NCBI RefSeq assembly: GCF_004331155.1
Contig: NZ_SJNZ01000002.1
Location: forward strand, 124,001 to 188,000
Length of the DNA: 64,000 nucleotides
Direction of reading: 5' to 3'
Source: Acinetobacter terrestris
GTDB taxonomy: Bacteria; Pseudomonadota; Gammaproteobacteria; Pseudomonadales; Moraxellaceae
The position numbers and the translations under genes are program-made. The notes below the pieces were generated by a model. It saw only the letters and a list, made by a program, of their open reading frames with translations. It did no database searches and was not told the origin of the DNA. Below are positions 1-7,661 of this stretch, in pieces. Position 1 is the stretch's first letter, and every line of letters begins with the position of its first letter.

Positions 1-648
1 ACCACCGAATTCAATCGCATGACCTGTACCACCCGCCGTACCAATTTTACCAATGATCGCTAACACCACATCTTTTGAAGTGACGCCTTGACCTAATACG
101 CCATCCACACGCACTAACATGTTCTTCATTTTCTTTTGAATTAAGCATTGAGTCGCCAATACATGTTCAACTTCTGAAGTACCAATCCCGTGTGCCAAGC
201 AACCAAATGCACCATGCGTCGCCGTATGTGAATCACCGCATACCACGGTCATACCCGGCAAAGTCAAACCCTGTTCAGGTCCAACCACGTGCGCGATCCC
301 TTGACGGATATCATTGATTTTAAATTCAACGATATTGAAAGCTTCACAGTTGTCATCCAAAGTTTGAACCTGGATTCGTGAAGTTTCATCTTCAATACCT
401 GCAATACCTTGATCACGTTCAGCTTTTGAGGTCGGCACATTATGGTCTGGAGTAGCGATATTGGCACTTAAACGCCAAGGTTTACGACCGGCAAGCTGTA
501 AACCTTCAAAAGCTTGGGGTGAGGTTACTTCATGCAATAAATGACGATCGATATAAAGTAAGGCTGAGCCATCATCTCGTTGTTTTACTAAATGGTCATC
601 CCACAATTTGTCATATAAAGTCTTTGCTTTTTGGGTATTGCCTGCCAT
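1..648 (-). CDS. leuC: 3-isopropylmalate dehydratase large subunit, N-terminal part (cut by window edge)
   Basis: This is the large subunit of the leucine-pathway isomerase, an aconitase-family [4Fe-4S] enzyme that works with LeuD to convert 2-isopropylmalate to 3-isopropylmalate. The 216 codons present show the family N-terminus ([26 protein letters not shown]) and the [15 protein letters not shown] segment typical of LeuC. The rest lies beyond position 1. I start it at 648 because a GGAG sits 9 nt upstream. The in-frame ATG at 663 would place that GGAG inside the gene. Its family assignment is clear; only the C-terminus is unseen. Confidence 0.95.
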   Translation of the reverse strand, partial: MAGNTQKAKTLYDKLWDDHLVKQRDDGSALLYIDRHLLHEVTSPQAFEGLQLAGRKPWRLSANIATPDHNVPTSKAERDQGIAGIEDETSRIQVQTLDDNCEAFNIVEFKINDIRQGIAHVVGPEQGLTLPGMTVVCGDSHTATHGAFGCLAHGIGTSEVEHVLATQCLIQKKMKNMLVRVDGVLGQGVTSKDVVLAIIGKIGTAGGTGHAIEFGG

Positions 649-980
649 GTCGACGCGCTCCATAGAACTGGGTAATGCTTTTATTAACTTCGATTATAAC
701 CACGTATTCGCATAAATCTAATTTATCATTTTTATTAGTTTGAAAACTTTTTGGAATTAGTTATTAGTCTATCTAAAGCTGCACTTTTGCAAAATTTTAT
801 CTGCATACTTTTCAAATCAAGACGCTATTTACGCATGGTTTTTGAACCCATCAAAATCGATTATTTCGTTACCGAGCAGCCTCAACTTTGCATAAAATGA
901 TCGAGTCTATGCTGCATAGGCAACTTCAATTTACCTACACACTGAATGATTTCAAAACTTGTCAGTAACTAACCAAGCAC
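649..980. other. leuC upstream region
   Basis: This AT-rich non-coding stretch lies between a small upstream gene and leuC, both on the minus strand, so it should hold the leuC promoter. I found no leader peptide with a leucine run, no attenuator-like hairpin and no convincing open frame. Nothing further can be supported by eye. Confidence 0.4.
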
Positions 981-1172
981 CTATTTCGCAGAATACTCTT
1001 TACTCTGTGCCAGTTGCTCAATCGCCTTGATTAATTCAGCCCTGGCCTGATTACACTCAGCAGCGGCTCTGTTTTCATCACCTTCATCGTCTGCAAGCTC
1101 GTAGACACCCATCCTTTTTTCGACCGCTTCTTCGAATATATCCAACAAGTATTTAATATGTTTAATGTCCAT
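981..1172 (-). CDS. Small acidic hypothetical protein
   Basis: A 63-residue soluble protein rich in Glu, Ala and Lys, with no signal peptide or membrane segment. The composition suggests a helical bundle (IKYLLDIFEEAVEKR near the start, then AELIKAIEQLAQ). AGGAGA lies 6 nt before the ATG, a strong ribosome binding site that supports a real gene. I do not recognise the family. It sits alone between leuC and a divergent small membrane protein gene. Confidence 0.6.
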   Translation of the reverse strand: MDIKHIKYLLDIFEEAVEKRMGVYELADDEGDENRAAAECNQARAELIKAIEQLAQSKEYSAK

Positions 1173-1347
1173 GATTTATCTCCTGCTAGAAATGCATCAG
1201 TAATTGATACCGTGCACTTGTTTTTATAATTGACCCACTTTCCAATTCGTAAAACCGATTTAAAAATACAATATATTCGTTTTTACAAATTAAATAAGAC
1301 TGATTATCATTTAGCCATATCCCGAGTAAAGATTGAGGACTTAGCCC

Positions 1348-1602
1348 ATGGCTCATATTCAAAAATTCGTTGACAACAACCAGCGTATGTTTAAGAAAAC
1401 CTTTAGCTATTACATTATGCACATCACCATTGCCATGTTGGTAGGCTATTTCGTGACAGGAAGTATCTGGATGGCTTTAACCCTAAGCTTACTTGAGCCC
1501 ACCATTCAGGCCTTTGCCTTCTTTTTCCATGAAAAAGTGTGGGAAGCAAAAGCAGCTAAAAATACCCGACAGCAAGAATATAACCAGTTAAACGCAAGTT
1601 AA
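1348..1602 (+). CDS. DUF2061-like small inner-membrane protein
   Basis: An 84-residue protein with two hydrophobic segments (about 22-38 and 41-58), followed by the FFHEKVWEAK stretch. That HE-x-W element after the second helix is the recognisable feature of DUF2061 proteins, whose function is unknown. The start is preceded by GAGGAC 7 nt upstream. A terminator hairpin follows the gene. The call rests on the motif and layout, not on full alignment. Confidence 0.65.
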   Translation: MAHIQKFVDNNQRMFKKTFSYYIMHITIAMLVGYFVTGSIWMALTLSLLEPTIQAFAFFFHEKVWEAKAAKNTRQQEYNQLNAS

Positions 1603-1641
1603 ACTATATGAGTCTTGGGTTTAGGTGTGCTCTTCTTTATT

Positions 1642-1673
1642 AAAATCACTCTCCTTTATAGAGTGATTTTTTA
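1642..1673 (+). terminator. Rho-independent terminator after the DUF2061-like gene
   Basis: A perfect 10-bp stem (AAAATCACTC / GAGTGATTTT) with a 9-nt loop is followed by a T run. It separates the small membrane protein gene from the downstream LysR gene. Confidence 0.8.
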
Positions 1674-1792
1674 TTTCCATGATTCAAATTTACATCTTTA
1701 TACATTTTTATGTATATATTTTAGGATTAGATTCACTATTAATATAATAATATTTTATAATTATCTTAATATTGTATAACCAGACTATTACT

Positions 1793-2653
1793 ATGAATCT
1801 TGCTGCTTTTGAAGCGTTTGTTAAAGTCATGGAAACCGGCTCTATTTCACTGGCTGCCGATCTGTTATTTATTACCCAACCGGCAGTGACTAAACGAATT
1901 CATAGTCTAGAAGAATATTTTGGAGTGAAACTTTTTGAATCTGCAGGTCGTGGCGTTCAAGCGACCCATGCCGCACATTCGCTGCTACCCAAAGTTAAAA
2001 ACTGGTTAAATGAACTGGGTGATATTCACCACACCCTCAGTCATGAACAGGGACAAGTTCAGGGCAAACTCAAAATTGGCACCAGTCATCATATCGGCTT
2101 GCATCATTTACCCAGTCACCTGCGTAATTATGTTCAGGAATTTCCGAATGTAACCTTGGATGTGCATTTTGTCGATTCTGAACAGGCGCATGAAAAAGTG
2201 CTTGCCGGTGAATTGGAACTGGCATTTTTAACGCTTCCCCCACAGGGCGATGATCGCCTGCGTTATGTCACCATCTGGAATGATCCTTTGGTGTTTGTGG
2301 CTGCGCCTTTTCATCCTCTAGCCAATCAGAAAGATTTGCAACTGGAAGATCTGACGCTCTATCCAAGTTTATTGCCCGCTGCCCAGACCTATACCAGTCA
2401 AATCACCTTGGCTGAATTTGAAAAACGCGGTCTGAAACCAAAAATTAGCATGAGCAATAACCCGCTCGAATCCATCCGGATGCTGGCTTCCATTGGTCTG
2501 GGCTGGTCGGTATTGCCCAAGACTTTACTGAATCAAGATTTACAACAGCTCGATATTAATTTTGAGATGAACCGTCAATTGGGTATGGTCTGGCATCCTG
2601 GACGCACTCAGTCTAAAGCCGTTTTAGAACTGATTAAAATGATGAACGGATAA
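1793..2653 (+). CDS. LysR-family transcriptional regulator
   Basis: A 286-residue LysR regulator. The N-terminal winged helix-turn-helix (residues about 5-62; SISLAADLLFITQPAVTKRIHSLE is split around the recognition helix) is followed by a LysR substrate-binding domain with the expected GLGWSVLP signature near the C-terminus. I chose the ATG at 1793, since MNLAAFEAFV is the usual LysR beginning and the frame's earlier TTG at 1772 lacks support. The target is unknown; the nearby leuC makes a role in branched-chain amino acid control possible but unproven. Confidence 0.85.
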   Translation: MNLAAFEAFVKVMETGSISLAADLLFITQPAVTKRIHSLEEYFGVKLFESAGRGVQATHAAHSLLPKVKNWLNELGDIHHTLSHEQGQVQGKLKIGTSHHIGLHHLPSHLRNYVQEFPNVTLDVHFVDSEQAHEKVLAGELELAFLTLPPQGDDRLRYVTIWNDPLVFVAAPFHPLANQKDLQLEDLTLYPSLLPAAQTYTSQITLAEFEKRGLKPKISMSNNPLESIRMLASIGLGWSVLPKTLLNQDLQQLDINFEMNRQLGMVWHPGRTQSKAVLELIKMMNG

Positions 2654-2658
2654 AAACA

Positions 2659-2685
2659 AAAAGCCGTCTTAGCGACGGCTTTTTC
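2659..2685 (+). terminator. Rho-independent terminator of the LysR gene
   Basis: The 8-bp stem AAGCCGTC / GACGGCTT with a 5-nt loop, flanked by A and T runs, lies 6 nt after the LysR stop codon. Confidence 0.9.
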
Positions 2686-2767
2686 ATATTAAACCAGCGA
2701 GTTCATCGTTAATTGCTGATTTCAAGTTGAGGCAAAACTCATTTGTATCTTTCACCTCAACATAAAA

Positions 2768-3013
2768 CTATTTCTTAACTGAATCTTCATGTAAAGATTC
2801 ATTCAACTGATCGACAACAATAGCCCAAGAGCCATCGGATTTAAGTTTTTCCGATAATAACTGGTGTTGTGATTCGGTCCAGAAACCCGCTTCGGTAATT
2901 TTGGTCTCGGCAGGAAGCTGATGTGCGGCAATGAACTGTGCAATGGCCTCATCACTTGAGTCTAGTCCGAGTTGCTCAAAAAGGTTGGTCATTCGTGGTC
3001 TTACATTACTCAT
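2768..3013 (-). CDS. DUF2789 family protein
   Basis: An 81-residue soluble protein matching the DUF2789 pattern: MTNLFEQLGLDSSDEAIAQF at the front, then FWTESQHQLL and WAIVVDQLNESLH. The family function is unknown. The frame could open at 3034, but the ATG at 3013 (MSNVRPRM) is preferred because AGAGGG sits 6 nt before it. It stands alone, convergent with the LysR gene and upstream of a bidirectional hairpin. Confidence 0.8.
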   Translation of the reverse strand: MSNVRPRMTNLFEQLGLDSSDEAIAQFIAAHQLPAETKITEAGFWTESQHQLLSEKLKSDGSWAIVVDQLNESLHEDSVKK

Positions 3014-3126
3014 TATCATCCCTCTACGGATCATTAATCACTGATATCAGCATAGCATCATTCAAAACCTTTAAAAGCATCCGAGACGATTTAAAAATCT
3101 ATAACATCGCAGCAGGTTTGATAAAA

Positions 3127-3163
3127 AAAGCCTGACTGATCTTTTAATCAGTCAGGCTTTAAG
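3127..3163 (-). terminator. Terminator hairpin downstream of the HAD gene
   Basis: A perfect 14-bp stem (AAAGCCTGACTGAT / ATCAGTCAGGCTTT) with a 6-nt loop. The run of A on the plus strand gives a U tract for leftward transcripts, so it serves the HAD phosphatase gene. Confidence 0.85.
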
Positions 3164-3192
3164 TCTTTATTTAAAAAAGATTTAAAGTTGAA

Positions 3193-3843
3193 TTAAATCG
3201 ACCAGTCCTGAATTTCCCAATCTTGTTCTTTGGCAAGAGCTGCTAAACGTTCATCCGGATTCACCGCAACCGCATGGTCGGCATACTCCAACAAGAAACG
3301 GTCATTGATTGAATCTGAATAAGCCCAAGATTCTTCCACCTTTCGCCCCGAAAGCCATTGTTCCAAACGGATCAGTTTACCTTTTTGGTAACATGCGGTA
3401 TTGATGACTTTGCCGGTATATTTACCGTCAATGACTTCTGCATTGGTGGCAATAATTTCAGTAATGCCAAACTCATGAAAAATCGGTGCAGTAATAAAAT
3501 CAGAAGTGGCGGTAATGCCGACCAGCTCATGCCCCGCCTGTTTATGTTTTTGAATCGCGGCAAAACCTTCGGGACGCATTTGTGGGCGAATCACTTTTTT
3601 CATGAATAATTCATGTAATTCAGCCAAATAATCATGGTCATGCTGGGTTAAAAATTCAAATACAAATTCGTTATAAGCAATCGGGTCCAGTTGCCCGGCT
3701 TTATAGTCTTCATAAAACTTGTTATTCATTTGGCGATGTCGGATCGGATCGACTAAACCTTCGTTAACTAAAAACTCACCCCATGAATAATCCGAATCGG
3801 TGTTTAGCAAGGTGTGATCGAGGTCAAATAAAGCCAATTTCAT
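3193..3843 (-). CDS. HAD-superfamily (IB-like) phosphatase
   Basis: A 216-residue haloacid-dehalogenase hydrolase. Motif I is FDLDHTLLN (nucleophile Asp7, acid Asp9). A Thr/Ser motif II occurs in GITATSD, a motif III Lys follows (KGKLIRLEQW), and motif IV is YSDSINDRFLL. This arrangement with a helical cap after motif I resembles SerB-like HAD-IB enzymes, so a small phosphomonoester is the likely substrate, but it cannot be named. It is divergent from rppH. Confidence 0.85.
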   Translation of the reverse strand: MKLALFDLDHTLLNTDSDYSWGEFLVNEGLVDPIRHRQMNNKFYEDYKAGQLDPIAYNEFVFEFLTQHDHDYLAELHELFMKKVIRPQMRPEGFAAIQKHKQAGHELVGITATSDFITAPIFHEFGITEIIATNAEVIDGKYTGKVINTACYQKGKLIRLEQWLSGRKVEESWAYSDSINDRFLLEYADHAVAVNPDERLAALAKEQDWEIQDWSI

Positions 3844-4025
3844 GAAAATACTCGTAAAAACTGCAATTTAAGAAAAAAATTGTAAATCTATCTCCGCTAG
3901 TCGATAGAAATTCGTTAAGATCATAGCAATTTTTAACATTTAAGCTGTGCTTTTTTTCGAGATGGATATAGAAATAATAATCCCCGAACAAAAAGCTACA
4001 CATTAAACATGATTTAGGTAGCCAA

Positions 4026-4502
4026 ATGATCGACTCAGAAGGTTTCCGACCGAATGTCGGGATCATTTTGGCAAACGACGTTGGACAGGTTTTATGGGCA
4101 AAACGCATTGGACACAATGCTTGGCAATTTCCACAAGGAGGTATCCAGTATGGAGAAACCCCTGAACAGGCACTTTATCGTGAGCTGAGAGAAGAAGTTG
4201 GCTTATTGCCCGAACATGTTCAAATCGTAGCGCAAACAAAAGGTTGGCTACGTTATCGTTTGCCTCAACGGTATATACGCTCGGATTCAGACCCGGTATG
4301 TATTGGTCAAAAACAAAAGTGGTTCTTGCTCAAACTGACGGCTTCAGCAAAAAATATTCAGCTGGATTTGTCTGATCCACCCGAGTTTGACCAGTGGCAA
4401 TGGGTAAGTTACTGGTATCCATTAGGACAGGTCGTGAATTTTAAGCGCGATGTATACCGAAAAGCGATGGTGGAACTGTGTAACCAGTTACCGTCTATAT
4501 AA
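4026..4502 (+). CDS. rppH: RNA pyrophosphohydrolase (Nudix)
   Basis: RppH removes pyrophosphate from 5'-triphosphorylated mRNA, exposing a 5' monophosphate that stimulates RNase E cleavage. The 158-residue protein begins [15 protein letters not shown], the conserved RppH start. It carries a complete Nudix box at about 38-60 ([20 protein letters not shown], then VGL). The [19 protein letters not shown] segment is also typical of RppH. It sits directly upstream of ptsP, a conserved pairing in gammaproteobacteria. RNase E is encoded elsewhere in this window. Confidence 0.96.
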   Translation: MIDSEGFRPNVGIILANDVGQVLWAKRIGHNAWQFPQGGIQYGETPEQALYRELREEVGLLPEHVQIVAQTKGWLRYRLPQRYIRSDSDPVCIGQKQKWFLLKLTASAKNIQLDLSDPPEFDQWQWVSYWYPLGQVVNFKRDVYRKAMVELCNQLPSI

Positions 4503-4503
4503 G

Positions 4504-4536
4504 CATAAAAAAATCGCATGAAAATGCAGATTTTTT
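4504..4536 (+). terminator. Probable terminator between rppH and ptsP
   Basis: The stem AATCGCAT / ATGCAGATT (one bulged A, GAAA loop) is flanked by A and T runs, just after the rppH stop. It suggests that ptsP is at least partly transcribed separately. Confidence 0.65.
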
Positions 4537-4590
4537 AGTAGCATGTTGTTATAAATAAAATAGATTTATACTTTTTTTGGAGCAGATTTT

Positions 4591-6888
4591 ATGTCGAATA
4601 TGCAACTGGACACCTTAAGACGCATCGTGCAGGAAATCAATGCGTCCACCAGTTTGCATGAATCACTCGACATTATGGTCAATCAGGTGGCAAATGCCAT
4701 GCATGTTGATGTCTGCTCCATTTACCTGCTTGACGAACGTAACCAGCGTTATCTGCTCATGGCTTCTAAAGGTTTAAAAGCGGAAGCTGTAGGCCACGTT
4801 TCCCTGCATACAGGTGAAGGCTTGGTCGGTCTGGTCGGGCAACGTGAAGAAATCGTCAATCTGGACAATGCACCCAAGCATGAACGCTTTATCTATCTTC
4901 CGGAAACCGGTGAAGAGATTTACAACTCTTTTCTTGGCGTTCCGGTGATGTACCGTCGTAAGGTGATGGGTGTACTGGTCGTTCAAAATAAAGAATCCCA
5001 AGACTTTAGCGAAGCGGCAGAATCTTTTCTGGTCACCTTATGTGCCCAGCTTTCTGGGGTGATTGCCCACGCACATGCGGTCGGAAATATTGATGTTTTC
5101 CGTAAACCCAACAACCTGCCCGCGTATAAAACCTTCCAAGGCGTGTCTGGTTCTGGAGGCATTGCCTTAGGCCGCGCCGTGATCCTGTATCCCCCTGCGG
5201 ATTTGGCTTCTGTACCGGACCGTGAAGCAGATGATATCAGTGAAGAACTGGAACTGCTGGATCATGCAATTAATTCGGTTCGTGAAGAAATCAAATCTCT
5301 TGATGAAAAAATGCAAGATGCCTTGATGGCGGATGAACGTGCGCTATTTAGTGTGTTTCTACGCATGCTGGATGAAAATGCACTTCCTGCCGAAATTAAG
5401 GCCGAGATTCGCGATGGCAACTGGGCACAAGGTGCGGTTCGTATTGTGATCGACAAGCATATTGCCCTGTTTGCGCAAATGGAAGATGGCTATTTACGTG
5501 AACGCGTTTCCGACCTTAAAGATCTGGGGCGCCGTATTTTAGCCTTCTTGCAAGAAGCAGATGCCAGCCATCGGGAACTGACCGATGAAAGCATTCTGAT
5601 TGGTGAAGAAATTTCCACGGCGGCACTGGTAGAATTGCCGGTAGATAAAATTGCCGCGATTGTCACCACTGAAGGTGCGATGAACTCGCACATGGTGATT
5701 GTGGCACGTGCACTTGGTATTCCAACTGTAGTGGGTGTCACTGAACTGCCGATTAATACCCTGGATGATGTCGAGATGATTGTCGATGCGCATCAGGGTC
5801 GGATTTTTATTAATCCACCACGTCGCTTACGTAGCCGCTATAAAGAAATTCAAAAAGAAGAAGAACAACTGGCCAAAGATTTAAAACAGTATGAAACCAA
5901 AGATGCCATTACCCCGGATGGTGTTGCGGTTAAACTGTTCGTCAATACCGGCTTAATGATTGATGTGGTCCGTGGCGTACAACGGGGTGCCAAAGGCGTC
6001 GGCTTATACCGCTCTGAAATTCCATTTATGCTACGTGACCGCTTCCCTGGCGAAGAAGAACAGCGTGCCATTTACCGTCAGCAGCTGAGCCACTTTGCCA
6101 ATAAACCAGTGGTGATGCGGACTTTGGATATTGGTGCAGATAAGGATCTGCCTTATTTCTCGATTGAAGAAGATAACTCGGCACTCGGCTGGCGCGGTAT
6201 CCGCTTTACCCTGGATCATCCTGAAATTTTCTCATCACAAATTCGTGCCATGTTAAAAGCCAGTATCGGTCTAAATAACCTGCACATCTTGTTGCCGATG
6301 GTGACCAGTGTCAGTGAAGTTGAAGAAGCTTTATATTTGCTGGAACGCGACTGGACAGCGGTGCAAGAAGAAGAACAGGTTAAAATCACCAAGCCGAAAA
6401 TAGGCATTATGGTTGAAGTACCCAGCGTACTTTTACAAATTGAAGAATTTTCAGAGTTAGTCGATTTCTTCTCGGTCGGTTCCAATGACTTGACCCAATA
6501 TTTACTGGCGGTTGACCGTAATAATCCACGGGTTGCCAATGTCTATTCGCACTTCCATCCGGCGGTATTACGTGCCTTAACCCGTCTGGTTAAAGAATGT
6601 CATAAGTATGATAAACCGGTCAGCATTTGTGGTGAGATGGCAGGTGATCCATTAGCGGCAATATTATTGATGGCAATGGGCTTTAATACCCTGTCGATGA
6701 GTTCGAGCAATATTTTGCGGGTACGTAAAGCGATTTGTCATGTGCCGATGAGCGAGGCACTGCAACAACTGGAACATGTTTTAAAAATGGATAATCCATT
6801 GATTGTGAAAAGCTGGATGGAATATTACTTTAAGACCCATGGTCTGGCGGATATGGTGAAATCTGCAACACGCATTGTCGGTGCTTAA
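4591..6888 (+). CDS. ptsP: PEP-protein phosphotransferase, enzyme I-Ntr
   Basis: PtsP is the first enzyme of the nitrogen phosphotransferase relay; it takes phosphate from phosphoenolpyruvate and passes it to NPr and then EIIA-Ntr. The 765-residue protein has an N-terminal GAF domain (about 15-160), the EI N-terminal domain, the phospho-His swivelling domain (GAMNSHMVIVAR, active His about 367), and the PEP-binding barrel (GLYRSEIPFM, MVEVPSVLL, SICGEMAGDP). Length and domain order match the family. The GAF domain implies small-molecule sensing. No relay partner is in the window. Confidence 0.96.
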   Translation: MSNMQLDTLRRIVQEINASTSLHESLDIMVNQVANAMHVDVCSIYLLDERNQRYLLMASKGLKAEAVGHVSLHTGEGLVGLVGQREEIVNLDNAPKHERFIYLPETGEEIYNSFLGVPVMYRRKVMGVLVVQNKESQDFSEAAESFLVTLCAQLSGVIAHAHAVGNIDVFRKPNNLPAYKTFQGVSGSGGIALGRAVILYPPADLASVPDREADDISEELELLDHAINSVREEIKSLDEKMQDALMADERALFSVFLRMLDENALPAEIKAEIRDGNWAQGAVRIVIDKHIALFAQMEDGYLRERVSDLKDLGRRILAFLQEADASHRELTDESILIGEEISTAALVELPVDKIAAIVTTEGAMNSHMVIVARALGIPTVVGVTELPINTLDDVEMIVDAHQGRIFINPPRRLRSRYKEIQKEEEQLAKDLKQYETKDAITPDGVAVKLFVNTGLMIDVVRGVQRGAKGVGLYRSEIPFMLRDRFPGEEEQRAIYRQQLSHFANKPVVMRTLDIGADKDLPYFSIEEDNSALGWRGIRFTLDHPEIFSSQIRAMLKASIGLNNLHILLPMVTSVSEVEEALYLLERDWTAVQEEEQVKITKPKIGIMVEVPSVLLQIEEFSELVDFFSVGSNDLTQYLLAVDRNNPRVANVYSHFHPAVLRALTRLVKECHKYDKPVSICGEMAGDPLAAILLMAMGFNTLSMSSSNILRVRKAICHVPMSEALQQLEHVLKMDNPLIVKSWMEYYFKTHGLADMVKSATRIVGA

Positions 6889-6896
6889 GCTCACAT

Positions 6897-7088
6897 TCAA
6901 ATAAAATTCAAAGCAGAGAAACTAAAAGGGCGATAATCATCAGAATATCGCCCTTGCTTATGTTTGCTATAACCACGTTTTGCATTTTTCTTTCGGTCTA
7001 CAAACACTTGGCTTTTGTTGACCTCATGCATGTGTTTTGCCACAAAGTTGTTGATCACAACCTCTGGCTGTTGCTTTTGTTTCGCCAT
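6897..7088 (-). CDS. Small basic protein, candidate alternative ribosome-rescue factor
   Basis: A 63-residue Lys/His/Arg-rich protein with the core NNFVAKHMHEVNK, then VFVDRKKNAKRGYSKHKQ. The ATG at 7088 follows AAAAGGTGA; the frame extends slightly upstream through a GTG. A perfect 10-bp hairpin plus T-rich tract lies inside the frame, 27 nt before the stop, so most transcripts would probably end without a stop codon. That layout is known for ArfA and BrfA ribosome-rescue factors, which also carry a basic tail. The sequence is not a clear ArfA match, and it may belong to an uncharacterised DUF family. The rescue role is inference. Confidence 0.6.
   Translation of the reverse strand: MAKQKQQPEVVINNFVAKHMHEVNKSQVFVDRKKNAKRGYSKHKQGRYSDDYRPFSFSALNFI
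6918..6955 (-). terminator. Intrinsic-terminator-like hairpin inside the coding region
   Basis: On the minus strand, AAGGGCGATA and TATCGCCCTT form a perfect 10-bp stem with a 10-nt loop, followed by TTTTAGTTT. The stop codon of the host gene comes after this tract. On the plus strand the hairpin is followed by TTGCTTATG, with no U run, so it is not designed for ptsP. Confidence 0.7.
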
Positions 7089-7223
7089 TTTATTCACCTT
7101 TTAAGTCAAGATTTTTTGTACTCTTTTCCACCAATTACGTGGGAAAGTGATCATATACCTTTTAGAACAGTTTACAAGCATATTTATGGGGATGGGTTTA
7201 GAGATTTAAAGGTTAATTAAAAA

Positions 7224-7332
7224 TCCTCTCCCTTGCATAGCAAGACTGCTCAACTCTCACAGAGAGAAAACTTCATTACTAATTCAATCCTTGATTCTCT
7301 AACTTAATATTCTCTCTCCTGTGAGGAGATGA
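7224..7332. repeat. Degenerate copy of the CTCTCCC dispersed repeat
   Basis: The left end (CCTCTCCCTTGC) matches the left end of the element at 31183, and positions 7309-7332 match 31338-31361 at 22 of 24 bases. The copy is shorter than the one at 31 kb, and its right terminal inverted repeat is not preserved. Confidence 0.5.
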
Positions 7333-7530
7333 AGAATCTCAAAATATATTTTGATTCCTCAAGGCAAAGGCTCATTAAACCCAAGCTTATAAATACCCTC
7401 CCTCTGAGGGAACATTTCATTTTTAAATCAGGGCTGAGAAAGAAATTATAAATGGAAAGTTCCCCCTCTCCTTTTAGAAGAGGGCTAGTGAGAGATCAAT
7501 TCAGAAACAGACCTATAAATGCTTACCCTG

Positions 7531-7560
7531 CATTGCGGAATATATTCCTCATTTCCGAGG
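7531..7560. repeat. Palindromic-core repeat copy
   Basis: It contains GCGGAATATATTCCTC, the reverse complement of the core at 63445-63460. It is part of the same dispersed family, in opposite orientation. Confidence 0.5.
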
Positions 7561-7661
7561 GTACACGGATTTAAATGATGCTCTACAAATTTAAAAAGTG
7601 TCCTTCTCTTTTTTCAGGAGAGTAACAGCATTGCCACGTCAGGGAACGCGTGAAAGTCAAA

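Larger units (their letters stand above)
7089..7661. other. Non-coding region with degenerate intergenic repeats
   Basis: About 570 bases without a credible gene. The right-hand 440 bases carry several CTCTCC/GAGAGG-rich segments (around 7224, 7309, 7395 and 7464) and a palindromic core near 7535, all related to the repeats at 31.2 and 63.4 kb. The portion nearest 7089 should hold the promoter of the small basic gene. Confidence 0.5.

Noticed and set aside
6954..7220. An 88-codon plus-strand frame opposite the small basic gene
   Set aside because: No ribosome site and Phe/Leu/His-rich composition; it is the reverse reading of the Lys-rich gene.
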